Notes under the pieces: generated by a model
The model's input: the letters and a program-made list of their open reading frames with translations, nothing else
Database searches by the model: none
Told to the model about the DNA's origin: nothing
Virus record (IMG/VR): IMGVR_UViG_3300031963_006139
Location: 1-27,841 of that record
Strand: one strand, 5' to 3'
Origin: a virus
Length of the DNA: 27,841 nt
Part shown: piece after piece, positions 13,571 to 20,949 of the stretch
How positions within the stretch are numbered: position 1 is the first letter of the stretch
Layout of the letters: every line of letters begins with the position of its first letter
Position numbers and translations under genes: made by a program

Positions 13571-13596
13571 TTTTCTCCTTTTATTATTCATTCGGT

Positions 13597-15375
13597 TTAT
13601 ATTGTTTTTAGCCTATCCAAATAGTCTTTAATATCTTCTATTTGACTAGACTTATAGTGTATCACATTCTCAGGAAGTTTGTCAACCTGCTTTGGCCTAT
13701 CGCTAAAAGTGTGAACCTCTACTTCAGTGTCTAGGGTTTTTGGAGTATATGATATTGCTCCAAAAATAGCACCACACACAGCATCGGCCAAGTCTTTTGA
13801 CTTTTTCCTAGGGTGATCAACTCTATCATTTTTCATTATTTTTAATTGGGTCAACTCTTCAAACAAAAGATCGATTGCAGGCATTACTAATCTTTCTTCA
13901 TAAACAAGCATAGCCATATCCTCGTAATGCTTTTTAGCAACAGAAACTGTATCAGTCTTCATTCCAACTTGCTTTAGTTCATTCTGGATATCAAATGATT
14001 GCCAACGGTCAAATGAAACCATGCCTATATCAAAACCTATTCTTCTAAGGTTTTGAATCCACTGTTTTACCTCAGATAAATTTACTGGCCCTTCTACCTT
14101 TGGCTCCCACCAAGCGACAGCGTCTACAACTACAACTGGAGCAACTTGCTCATAGTTATTGATTACCTGAATGTTTACCCATTTTTCAACATGTGCAATT
14201 GCTACAGCACACTTGTCATGTTTTTGTGCAAGGTCAGCATGTACATAATATTTTTTATTTGGATCTGGTCTAAAAGACTCATCAAACCTTTTAAAGTTAT
14301 CCACAGGATTTCTTAGTGTCATACAGGCTCTTACTTTGTCTGCCTGCTTAAAAAATGCATCTGAAGCAAAAGTTGGTACGCATGCAAAGCGCATCATTGC
14401 ATCTCCAAGGTCTGTCATAAAAGCAATTTTAAAATCATCAATTTTACGAGTAGGATTTACTTCCCATGTAGGTCTTTTTAAAGCAAATACTCCAGGGTAT
14501 TTATATGAAACAATTGTATCTTCATCCCATGTAATTTCAAATTTATTATCCGCATCTGTATCTGGAAGCAATGGATTAATTATAAATTCGTGAGTTCTTT
14601 CTACAATTTCTTTTTCTGCAATAACGGATTCATATCTTTCTGAAATAAAGTCTCCTGGGTATCGTGGAAATGAAAGAAGAACAACCTTGCCAAGATCAGG
14701 GAAACGAGAGTCTACTGATCCACGAAACGCTTTATAAATGTTATCAGCAGTCTTTCCCTGTTCGTTTCCTGTTCCAACTTCAGATGCAAAACCAGAAATC
14801 TCATCAAGAACTGCCAACAAAAGATTTAGACCCTCATGAGACTCACGCTCTGAGTGGCCAGAGTAAACAGTAATTGATTTATTAAATCCAATTGAATCCA
14901 CTTTTGCTTCATACTTACCAGCAAACCATGGTGACTTTTCGATCTTTGTTTTAAAACCTTTAAAGAAAACATTCTTAGCCTGCTGTGCGTTAATAGCAAC
15001 ATTGATTAGGTCTATGGCATCCCCAGAGGGTTTGCCGAAATATCTGGCTGGGTCCTTAAGGCATAATAACTTATACACAATGTAAGCACAAGCAACAGTA
15101 GAAGTAAAATCTTTTCCACTGCCCTTACCAAGTTGGAGGATAATTTCATTCTTAGTAAATTTTTCAAAATATCTTGCACCTTCTTCTTCGCCCATTATTT
15201 GTTGAAGATCTTCTTTACGATAAATCTGACTCATTGCTTCAACTATGTCATATTGAATATTTGATAATGCTGGCTGACCCAAGTAGTCTGGAGACTCTAC
15301 AAATGTCTTAGCATCTACTGGAGTTTCTTCAAAATGATTATCCTTTAATGCCTCAAGAAAATCATCAAACATCAT
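13597..15375 (-). CDS. terL: terminase large subunit (TerL)
   Basis: About 592 residues: ATPase and nuclease of the packaging motor. Walker A is LGKGSGKD (about 82-89), Walker B LLAVLDEI (about 186-193, with the catalytic Glu), and the RNase H-fold nuclease begins at YYVHADLAQKHDKCAVAIAH (about 375), with later acidic residues in VSFDRWQSFD and KSKDLADAV. It translocates phage DNA into the prohead and cuts it. The longest frame starts at TTG 15381; ATG 15375 or 15372 is more likely, overlapping the small-subunit gene. Portal and capsid genes do not follow on the left, unlike many phages, so the structural block must lie elsewhere. Confidence 0.95.
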   Translation of the reverse strand: MMFDDFLEALKDNHFEETPVDAKTFVESPDYLGQPALSNIQYDIVEAMSQIYRKEDLQQIMGEEEGARYFEKFTKNEIILQLGKGSGKDFTSTVACAYIVYKLLCLKDPARYFGKPSGDAIDLINVAINAQQAKNVFFKGFKTKIEKSPWFAGKYEAKVDSIGFNKSITVYSGHSERESHEGLNLLLAVLDEISGFASEVGTGNEQGKTADNIYKAFRGSVDSRFPDLGKVVLLSFPRYPGDFISERYESVIAEKEIVERTHEFIINPLLPDTDADNKFEITWDEDTIVSYKYPGVFALKRPTWEVNPTRKIDDFKIAFMTDLGDAMMRFACVPTFASDAFFKQADKVRACMTLRNPVDNFKRFDESFRPDPNKKYYVHADLAQKHDKCAVAIAHVEKWVNIQVINNYEQVAPVVVVDAVAWWEPKVEGPVNLSEVKQWIQNLRRIGFDIGMVSFDRWQSFDIQNELKQVGMKTDTVSVAKKHYEDMAMLVYEERLVMPAIDLLFEELTQLKIMKNDRVDHPRKKSKDLADAVCGAIFGAISYTPKTLDTEVEVHTFSDRPKQVDKLPENVIHYKSSQIEDIKDYLDRLKTI

Positions 15376-15901
15376 GGACAATTGTAATCACTTCATCCTT
15401 TTTAGCAATATCAGAAAGCCTACGCATAATCTCGTCACGAATTTGCGGATGTTCTGATGCTATATCTCTAAGAATTGACATTAAAATTTCTTGTCTTCTT
15501 TCTATCTGAATCATTTCTTCTGCAAGTTCTTTGTTTTCTAGCAGTCCTGCTTTTTGCAACATGTCAATTCTTTTAGATTCAATATCCATAACTAGTTTAA
15601 TTGCTGCAGTTTTTGCACTAAGATTATTTGTCATTGATGCTTCATCAATAACTTCGTATGTACGAGATACCAATTTGCTATAGTGTGTATCTGCTGCTGC
15701 TAGTGCTTCCTTAGCACGAGCACGGATAGCATCATTAGCAGATGCCATAACCTTCCACTCGTTGATAAGTGCGACCACTTTAGTTCTTGGAATATCTAAT
15801 TCTTTTGAAATTACTGTAGGGTCATTACCTTTCAAATACTCTTCTACTACCTGATTTACTTGATCTAAATGTTTAACTAAATCATCTTCAGTTGACATCA
15901 T
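15365..15901 (-). CDS. putative terminase small subunit
   Basis: A 178-residue mostly helical protein directly upstream of TerL and overlapping its start. Residues ~18-50 (EEYLKGNDPTVISKELDIPR, then KVVALINEW) form a helix-turn-helix, and the remainder is long amphipathic helices suited to oligomer rings. That matches small terminase subunits, which recognise the pac/cos site. The sequence itself is not diagnostic; the position is the main evidence. An AAGGGA-like ribosome site precedes the tandem ATGs at 15901 and 15898. Confidence 0.75.
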   Translation of the reverse strand: MMSTEDDLVKHLDQVNQVVEEYLKGNDPTVISKELDIPRTKVVALINEWKVMASANDAIRARAKEALAAADTHYSKLVSRTYEVIDEASMTNNLSAKTAAIKLVMDIESKRIDMLQKAGLLENKELAEEMIQIERRQEILMSILRDIASEHPQIRDEIMRRLSDIAKKDEVITIVHDV

Positions 15902-16160
15902 CTAGGTCCCTTGCAATTTTTAAAAGTATTAGATATCCAATTAAATCATCAATGTCATTATCTCCAATATAAGACCCACCTCTAGTTATTCTAGATAATT
16001 TATCATCAATACGAACATGAAGTTGCTCTACACTATCAGAAGTAGAAAAAATTCTAACAGGGTTAAGAGCGGAGTCACCATATGATTTATTTTTTTCAAT
16101 AAGCATATGCTTTATTTCATCACAAACCTGACCAATTGTAAACTGTGTCTCAGAACTCAT
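15888..16160 (-). CDS. DUF1599 / Nmad1-like (nucleotide modification associated) protein
   Basis: A 90-residue helical protein: IEKNKSYGDSALNPVRIFS at 21-39, VEQLHVRIDDKLSRITRG at 44-61, then DLIGYLILLKIARD. This pattern matches the DUF1599 family, called nucleotide modification associated domain 1 and related in shape to MazG-type pyrophosphatases. A role in nucleotide metabolism or base modification is possible but unproven. I use the ATG at 16160, with GGAGAAG six bases upstream; the upstream frame start at 16178 overlaps the small membrane gene more. Confidence 0.75.
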   Translation of the reverse strand: MSSETQFTIGQVCDEIKHMLIEKNKSYGDSALNPVRIFSTSDSVEQLHVRIDDKLSRITRGGSYIGDNDIDDLIGYLILLKIARDLDDVN

Positions 16161-16290
16161 TATCTTCTCCATCTTCATCCCACGCTAGTTCCCAGTCTTC
16201 CATATTTTTAGACAAACGAATTAGAGATATTGCTGCCAAAGAAGACAGGGATCCAATCAATATAATTATAGGCAATAGTATTTTTTTCAT
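16150..16290 (-). CDS. 46-aa single-helix membrane protein
   Basis: A short frame reading MKKILLPIIILIGSLSSLAA and on, then an acidic tail (MEDWELAWDEDGEDNEF). One hydrophobic helix spans residues ~4-24. The start forms an ATGA overlap with the stop of the HTH gene, and the stop overlaps the Nmad1-like gene. Possible roles include a spanin-like or regulatory micro-protein; no family is recognised. Confidence 0.55.
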   Translation of the reverse strand: MKKILLPIIILIGSLSSLAAISLIRLSKNMEDWELAWDEDGEDNEF

Positions 16291-16442
16291 CTTTTAGACT
16301 TCCTTAATCCAAATTTAGCAAGATATACATAGATAGTTTCCACGCTTACCCCACACTCCTTTGCTATTTCTTCTGGAGATTTTTTATCCATAACATAACG
16401 CTTACGCATAAAAACCTCGCTTGTATATAGTTTAGCAGCCAT
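16287..16442 (-). CDS. mini helix-turn-helix DNA-binding protein, 51 aa
   Basis: A 51-residue basic protein. VMDKKSPEEIAKECGVSVET followed by IYVYLAKFGLR (17-47) is a textbook helix-turn-helix of the resolvase/terminase/homeodomain-like type, with a short helix ahead of it and a Lys/Arg tail. It begins four bases after the glycosyltransferase stop and its own stop overlaps the next gene (ATGA). It may be a small regulator or a stand-alone DNA-binding unit. Confidence 0.7.
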   Translation of the reverse strand: MAAKLYTSEVFMRKRYVMDKKSPEEIAKECGVSVETIYVYLAKFGLRKSKR

Positions 16443-16446
16443 ATGG

Positions 16447-17508
16447 TTATCTGTCAACTCCTGGGATTTTCCAGTCTAGTTCTTCTCTAGTAACTGGAGC
16501 ATTATTTTTAATGCCAGACATGTGCTGATATCCATCAATTTTGTCATAATCTGCATTATATTCTGTCCATTTAAGATTTATACCGCTTTTTCTACAATAC
16601 TCTTGTACAGTTTCTAATGATATTCCACCATATTTTCCTTCTAGTTTTCCTGAAAATAACATATTTAGTTTTAGCATAGCCTTTCTTGAGTGCTCCCAAT
16701 GATCATTTTTTTTATCGTCTGCCCATGGCCTTGCAGTATTATATCTACTTAACTTTTCCCCTGGATACTGTCTAGATAAATGGTGATATGCAAAAATTTT
16801 TGAAGTAGCAAACATTCTCCAGCCTCTACCCCATGACTGTAAAGAAACATATGGCTCTTCTCCGTTAAAGTTCATCTCTGGATCTAATGGAACTTCTTCT
16901 ACATAAGACTTATCTGCAAAACACCATGTAAAGTGAACCCAATAATTTTCATGAACATCATTATCTTCTGGTGGAGCATGCCCAATTGGAAACCAGTATC
17001 CTGGAATAAAGTCCGATGTTGACTGAGTTCTTGGATCCCATCCAGTTATTGATGGGTGGTATAAATTTGTTTTCACTTTGTTTTTATATTTAATTGACCA
17101 GTCTTCGTTATATTCAAAGTCTGGTGGACATAATGTTAAAACTGCTTTATTCGTTACCGATTTATTTTTTGCTTTTTCGTACTCAGACAAACATATTATG
17201 TCCCAACCTTCTTCAAACCTTGTATGACCACAAATAAATAAAACATAGTCATATTCATAGTGAGATGGCAAATTCCTTGTTGTCAAGTCTCTAGCCCAAA
17301 GAATCCCCCTGTACTTTGATAAATCAAATCTTCGATACAACATCTGATTTTCTGGAACAAAACTTAAATCTGAATAAAATTCTGGATAGTGCTCTTCAAC
17401 AATAGAAAATAAAAGGCTTTCTTTGTTGCTTGCTTTTTCATAACAGTCTAAAACTGTCCCCAAAAGATCTCCTTCTTTGTATGAAATTATTGATACTAAA
17501 ATTTTCAT
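16447..17508 (-). CDS. glycosyltransferase, GT60 / GlcNAc-transferase-like
   Basis: A 353-residue protein. VSIISYKEGDLLGTV at 5-19 is the nucleotide-binding start of a GT-A fold; WARDLTTRNL at 71-80, FICGHTRFEEGWD at 91-103 and the later LDPEMNFNGEEPYVS and AYHHLSRQYPG segments match the GlcNAc-transferase family that includes Skp1 GnT (GT60, PF11397). The usual catalytic acidic pair is not plainly visible: CGHTRF replaces the typical D-x-H-x-R-F. It probably adds a sugar to a protein, DNA base or surface glycan. The ATG at 17508 forms an ATGA overlap with the RuvC-like gene and has AAGG upstream; the longer start at 17523 is less supported. Confidence 0.78.
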   Translation of the reverse strand: MKILVSIISYKEGDLLGTVLDCYEKASNKESLLFSIVEEHYPEFYSDLSFVPENQMLYRRFDLSKYRGILWARDLTTRNLPSHYEYDYVLFICGHTRFEEGWDIICLSEYEKAKNKSVTNKAVLTLCPPDFEYNEDWSIKYKNKVKTNLYHPSITGWDPRTQSTSDFIPGYWFPIGHAPPEDNDVHENYWVHFTWCFADKSYVEEVPLDPEMNFNGEEPYVSLQSWGRGWRMFATSKIFAYHHLSRQYPGEKLSRYNTARPWADDKKNDHWEHSRKAMLKLNMLFSGKLEGKYGGISLETVQEYCRKSGINLKWTEYNADYDKIDGYQHMSGIKNNAPVTREELDWKIPGVDR

Positions 17509-18089
17509 ATGGCCTTGCCCCAATTATTTATAGCCCAGTGCCCAATTCCACAAGCATCCGCAACATCATTATCATCTATGCTTCTATCATATATTGTATT
17601 AATAAATCTAATTGTTCTTTCTTTTCTTAAGTTTCTTTCGTGCCCTTTATACCAGGATAGGGACTTATTTGGATTTTGAGATCTAATTATTAACTGTTCC
17701 TCTTTTGATATTTTTTTATTACCTATATAATTTTGCCAAGTAATTGGTGCTACCTTACCTATTGTTTTAGTTCCACTCTGACCTGCTGATCCAAGGATTG
17801 CACCCTGAACTAGGGCTAAGTCTGCAGCAGTTTTTGGACTGTTCATAAACACAGTATGTTCAATTACGATTGCCTCAAATCCGCCGTAATAATCAAAAAA
17901 CGCTTTAGTTTTTTTGCCAGCATCTGTAACCTTTTCATAAATATCATTTCCTTCAAATTTAATTTTCCCCACAATACCCAGTGTTTTTTGTTGCGTATCA
18001 AATAAAGCAAATGCAAAACTGTTCGTACTGGCATCAATAGAACATATAGTTTTGGGCAATACATTCATTCCCCATTTATTTTTTGTCAT
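17505..18089 (-). CDS. RuvC-like Holliday junction resolvase (RNase H fold)
   Basis: A 194-residue RNase H-fold nuclease. SIDAST at 17-22 places the first Asp (D19), VIEHTVF at 75-81 the Glu (E77), and DDNDVADACGIGHWA at 172-186 the C-terminal acidic pair (D175, D178), the order of RuvC. It resolves four-way DNA junctions during recombination or before packaging. Start ATG with AAGGA eight bases upstream, overlapping the Zn-protein gene. Confidence 0.87.
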   Translation of the reverse strand: MTKNKWGMNVLPKTICSIDASTNSFAFALFDTQQKTLGIVGKIKFEGNDIYEKVTDAGKKTKAFFDYYGGFEAIVIEHTVFMNSPKTAADLALVQGAILGSAGQSGTKTIGKVAPITWQNYIGNKKISKEEQLIIRSQNPNKSLSWYKGHERNLRKERTIRFINTIYDRSIDDNDVADACGIGHWAINNWGKAI

Positions 18090-18360
18090 TTGATTTATCC
18101 TTAATTTTTTTTATTGCTTTTGCAACCGCATCTGGATTTACTGCACAGGAAGAACAAATTTGAAAATCATTATATATTGATAATGGCATAGAACACGATT
18201 TGCAAAGTCTAGTTTTGCCCTTTCTTTTTAATCTTTTAGACTGTAGATACCTTGCAGCAATCTTTTCTTTTGTTGCAAGGTCCCTACAATCAACAGAACA
18301 ATATATCTGATAAGATACTGACTGATCAAACTGTTTGTCACAAAAATTACAATGTCTCAC
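18076..18360 (-). CDS. double zinc-finger protein
   Basis: A 94-residue basic protein with two zinc modules: C4/C7 with C21/C25 (HCNFCDKQF, YCSVDC) and C53/C56 with C69/C72 (LCKSC, ICSSC), separated by an Arg/Lys-rich helix. It starts at GTG with GGAG seven bases upstream, overlapping the Cas4-like gene. It likely binds nucleic acid, given its place between two nuclease genes. The family is uncertain. Confidence 0.7.
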   Translation of the reverse strand: MRHCNFCDKQFDQSVSYQIYCSVDCRDLATKEKIAARYLQSKRLKRKGKTRLCKSCSMPLSIYNDFQICSSCAVNPDAVAKAIKKIKDKSNDKK

Positions 18361-19162
18361 TTAATGTCTCCAGGGGCGGTATTTTAATTACGCCTGTCCC
18401 TGCAGACTCACATGCTTTTTGAATTGGGCATGACTTGCATATCTTGGAGTTAGATCTATAGTTTTTGGTTGGCAGGGTTTTATTTTCCCACGCTTTCCTA
18501 ACTGTCCTCATCCAATCAAATGCCTGGTCTACCCACCGACGGTAATGATCGTTTACTTCAACAGGAATCAAAAGAAGTTCATGATTATTTTTATTTTCAT
18601 AAATCAAAACACCCTTTGGTTTCTTTAAAATTTTCATATAAATAAGAAGTTGCATCAAGTGTCCCAACTTGCCCTTACCAGATGCTTTTCTGTATTCAAA
18701 ACCTTCATTCATCATTGTTTTTATTTCGCCAACCAACTCTTCATTTTGCCAGTTAAGCATTACATCGCCATAACCAAAAATTGGCGGATCATCATGAACA
18801 ATTTTAAACTCAGTCGTTGCTTCATTATTTTCATCACGAAATATTTTTGCCACACCAGAGTGCATCATTGCATTTTGTATTCTAGCATGGGACAATGTTC
18901 CAGCAGACATATTGGCTGCAGCGTACGCATCAGCATTATCTTCAAATATTTGACCCTCAAAAGCAAGGTACCAATATCTAGCACACTCTCCATTGCCATA
19001 TGATATTGTTGATGGAGCAAATGTTTTCTTTGTTGTATGCTTGTCTACACGATTAATTGTGTATCCTTCTTTTATTTTTGCCACAAGCCCATCAACATCC
19101 ATAGAGTGGACTGGTTTTTCTTCCGTTTTTATCATAACTGTATGTAGTAAATTTTTTGTCAT
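18347..19162 (-). CDS. Cas4/RecB-like PD-(D/E)XK exonuclease with Fe-S cluster Cys
   Basis: A 271-residue nuclease of the PD-(D/E)XK superfamily (RecB/Cas4 type). H92 in LSHARI, D133 in YGDVML, the ExK motif ELVGEIKT with E146/K148, and Q171 in LMQLLIYM form the catalytic core. Four Cys flank it: C60 (NGECARYW), then C242, C245 and C251 (ICKSCPIQKAC), the Cas4/AddB iron-sulphur pattern. It is expected to resect DNA ends for recombination, alongside RecA and RuvC-like. No CRISPR array is visible, so a CRISPR role is unlikely. A tandem TATACT promoter precedes it. Confidence 0.87.
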   Translation of the reverse strand: MTKNLLHTVMIKTEEKPVHSMDVDGLVAKIKEGYTINRVDKHTTKKTFAPSTISYGNGECARYWYLAFEGQIFEDNADAYAAANMSAGTLSHARIQNAMMHSGVAKIFRDENNEATTEFKIVHDDPPIFGYGDVMLNWQNEELVGEIKTMMNEGFEYRKASGKGKLGHLMQLLIYMKILKKPKGVLIYENKNNHELLLIPVEVNDHYRRWVDQAFDWMRTVRKAWENKTLPTKNYRSNSKICKSCPIQKACESAGTGVIKIPPLETLSETL

Positions 19163-19177
19163 TTTTCTCTTTCTGTT

Positions 19178-19192
19178 AGTATAAGTATAGCA
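19178..19192 (-). promoter_or_regulatory. tandem -10 boxes before the Cas4-like gene
   Basis: TGC-TATACT (19192-19184) is an extended -10, directly followed by a second TATACT (19183-19178). The start codon lies at 19162, leaving a short leader of about 15 bases. A matching -35 was not found, as expected for extended -10 promoters. Confidence 0.5.
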
Positions 19193-19194
19193 GA

Positions 19195-19500
19195 TTATCG
19201 AATTATATACTTTAAAGCAGATACAAGATTGTTTATTGCCTCTGCTGCTGTATAGTAAATATTCTTCTTTCCTCTGTCTGACTTATCCACATTAGCCATC
19301 CAAGTTGCTCTTAAGGACATCTTTGCTGCAATAGCCTGAAGTCTTACGATCTCGACTGTAGCCACATTTAATGGGATGTCTGGCTTAACAATTATCTTAG
19401 CAATAAAGGTAAGGGCTGTTGTAAGTTCCTCATCCTCCATATATTCTGCTATATCAGACAAACCGTTTATCATTTCTATTGTTGTTTTATTCTGTTCCAT
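19195..19500 (-). CDS. conserved hypothetical phage protein, 101 aa
   Basis: A 101-residue all-helical protein: an acidic N-terminal part (SDIAEYMEDEELTTALTFIA), a central KPDIPLNVATVEIVRLQAIA segment, and KKNIYYTAAEAINNLVSALKYI at the end. It looks like a conserved small protein of phages, without a known role. It overlaps the end of the preceding gene by 14 bases. The tight position in the recombination block suggests an accessory role there. Confidence 0.65.
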   Translation of the reverse strand: MEQNKTTIEMINGLSDIAEYMEDEELTTALTFIAKIIVKPDIPLNVATVEIVRLQAIAAKMSLRATWMANVDKSDRGKKNIYYTAAEAINNLVSALKYIIR

Positions 19501-19777
19501 TTTTCACCATCTGTTCTAGTAGTTGTAACTCTATTATAGCAAGTCTGGTCTTCTTGTTACCCTCGCCAAGTACGACTACTATGGCTGGATCATTGCCATT
19601 TCGTATAGCATCTGTGGTGGCCTTAGCCCAAACATCTTGATTTAGTGTAAATGATTTTGAGTTCTCTTTAAAATCTACAGTAAAGTTTTCCCAGGTGGCA
19701 TCGCCCTTCTTAGTATTTCTACCAGAATTCTTATGCTTTTTAGCACCTATTCTTTTGCTTTCAGATTTTTCACTCAT
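19487..19777 (-). CDS. putative PD-(D/E)XK resolvase/endonuclease-like protein
   Basis: A 96-residue protein with a basic N-terminus (KRIGAKKHKNSGR), then KKGDATWENFTVDFKENSKS at 23-42, where D26 and D35-x-K37 could be the two halves of a PD-(D/E)XK site. The next part, VWAKATTDAIRNGNDPAIVVVL, resembles small Holliday-junction resolvase-like proteins. The tail is a helix. The fold call rests on the short motif. AAAGG eight bases upstream supports the start; it overlaps the small Zn gene by eight bases. Confidence 0.5.
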   Translation of the reverse strand: MSEKSESKRIGAKKHKNSGRNTKKGDATWENFTVDFKENSKSFTLNQDVWAKATTDAIRNGNDPAIVVVLGEGNKKTRLAIIELQLLEQMVKNGTE

Positions 19778-19946
19778 GCTTTTTTACCTTTTTGTATCCT
19801 ACTTTAAACAACTGAGTTTCTGATAAATGTTTTTGAGAACACATCCAAGACGACATTCCAGTTTCCATATAAACCCTTATTGTCTTTACCTCTTCTTTAC
19901 ATGTTCTGCAAGGAAACTTGCCTTCATAAACGCTGTAGTTAGCCAT
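19770..19946 (-). CDS. small zinc-ribbon-like protein, 58 aa
   Basis: A 58-residue frame filling the gap between recA and the resolvase-like gene, overlapping both (by eight bases each). It reads MANYSVYEGKFPCRTCKEEV near the N-terminus, giving C13/C16, then a lone Cys in WMCSQKHLS with His nearby, and a Lys-rich end. C-x2-C...C-x4-H could bind zinc. The chain of overlaps and the cysteines support a real gene. No function is recognised. Confidence 0.62.
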   Translation of the reverse strand: MANYSVYEGKFPCRTCKEEVKTIRVYMETGMSSWMCSQKHLSETQLFKVGYKKVKKHE

Positions 19947-20949
19947 TTAGTTTGTTCTTGATAAACTCTTGCAAGTCAAGATCCTCTCTTACACGATTAA
20001 CAAATGCCTCTTTACCCTGAACTTTTGTCCCATCTGGAAGCATGTACCATGCCCCAGTTCTTTCTATTACGCCATTTAGTTCTGCTGTTGTAACTAAATC
20101 ACCAATAGTATCTAATCCAACATTGTCCCCTCTGAAATAAAAGTCATACTCTCCTGATTGAAACCCTGGAGATGTTTTAGAAAATTGAAGTTCCCACCTA
20201 ATAGTTCTTCCAATTTTTTCTTCAATCAACTTATCTCCTACTTTAATTTTTCCTTTAATCGCCTGATTGTCTGACTCGGAACTAAATAACTTAATAACGC
20301 AAGAAGAGTAAAACTTAGTAGCCTGACCACCAGAAGGCTGCTGGCTAGTATACATAGCATTAATGTTATTACGAGACTGGCTAATAAGAACAAGCAAAGT
20401 AGGCTTAACTTTATTGTTAGCATAGTTAAGCATTTTCCATGCGTTACTAAAGTCACGAGACTCTGCTCCAATCTGCTTTGTATTTTCCAAAGGCTTCATT
20501 TCGTCAGTGTCCTTTTCAAAATATATTGCAGGAAGCATTGACGTAATAGAGTCTACCACAATTAAATCAACTCCAGCATTCATTAGAGCAACTCCAACAT
20601 CTACCATGTCGCTTATAGTTCTTGCCTGTGAGTAGATTAATTTTTCTGGATCTACCCCCATCTTACGAGCCCATTCCTCTGAGTATGACATTTCTGAGTC
20701 AATCCAAGCACATAATTTTCCTTCTGCTTGCGCTAGAGCAATCATTTGAAGGCACATAGAAGACTTTGCGGATGATTTGCTACCCCAAATAAGTACTTGA
20801 CGACCATATGGAAGTCCTCCACCAAGTGCACGATTTAAACCAAAACTAGGAGTTGGTTGGTATTCAAAGTTAACACCGACACCGCTTCCAAGTCTTTTTC
20901 TCAACTTGGGATCAAGTTGTGCTAACGCTTCTTCTAAACTAACTGACAT
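19939..20949 (-). CDS. recA: RecA-like recombinase with an altered Walker A
   Basis: A 336-residue RecA-family protein. ATPase core: GSKSSAKSS at 56-64 is the P-loop, where the usual Gly before Lys is Ala (A61); WIDSE at 82-86 gives the catalytic Glu; LIVVDS at 129-134 is Walker B; and GGQATKFYSS matches the strand-exchange loop-2/GG-x-ALKFYAS region. It forms DNA strand-exchange filaments, here for phage recombination or recombination-dependent replication. I start at ATG 20949, since GGAGG lies six bases upstream, rather than 20955. It overlaps the DnaE gene end. It lacks the acidic C-terminal tail of cellular RecA. Confidence 0.93.
   Translation of the reverse strand: MSVSLEEALAQLDPKLRKRLGSGVGVNFEYQPTPSFGLNRALGGGLPYGRQVLIWGSKSSAKSSMCLQMIALAQAEGKLCAWIDSEMSYSEEWARKMGVDPEKLIYSQARTISDMVDVGVALMNAGVDLIVVDSITSMLPAIYFEKDTDEMKPLENTKQIGAESRDFSNAWKMLNYANNKVKPTLLVLISQSRNNINAMYTSQQPSGGQATKFYSSCVIKLFSSESDNQAIKGKIKVGDKLIEEKIGRTIRWELQFSKTSPGFQSGEYDFYFRGDNVGLDTIGDLVTTAELNGVIERTGAWYMLPDGTKVQGKEAFVNRVREDLDLQEFIKNKLNG

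Noticed and set aside
13571-13591. Upstream ATG for the Ala-rich exported gene
   Set aside because: No ribosome site there, and it adds seven residues before an already complete signal peptide; the ATG at 13570 has AGGAG four bases upstream.
12579-13631. Long plus-strand open frames opposite the Ala-rich exported gene
   Set aside because: They mirror the repeated GCA/GCT codons on the other strand, give Ala/Val-rich low-complexity products, lack ribosome sites and run against the single-strand layout.
16429-16457. TTGACA-like -35 with TAAACT 17 bases on, at the end of the glycosyltransferase gene
   Set aside because: The -10 box is poor and would initiate inside the HTH gene; probably chance in AT-rich sequence.
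18347-19162. Cas4-like gene as a sign of a CRISPR system
   Set aside because: No repeat-spacer array and no cas1/cas2 in the window; phage RecB/Cas4-type nucleases in recombination operons are common.
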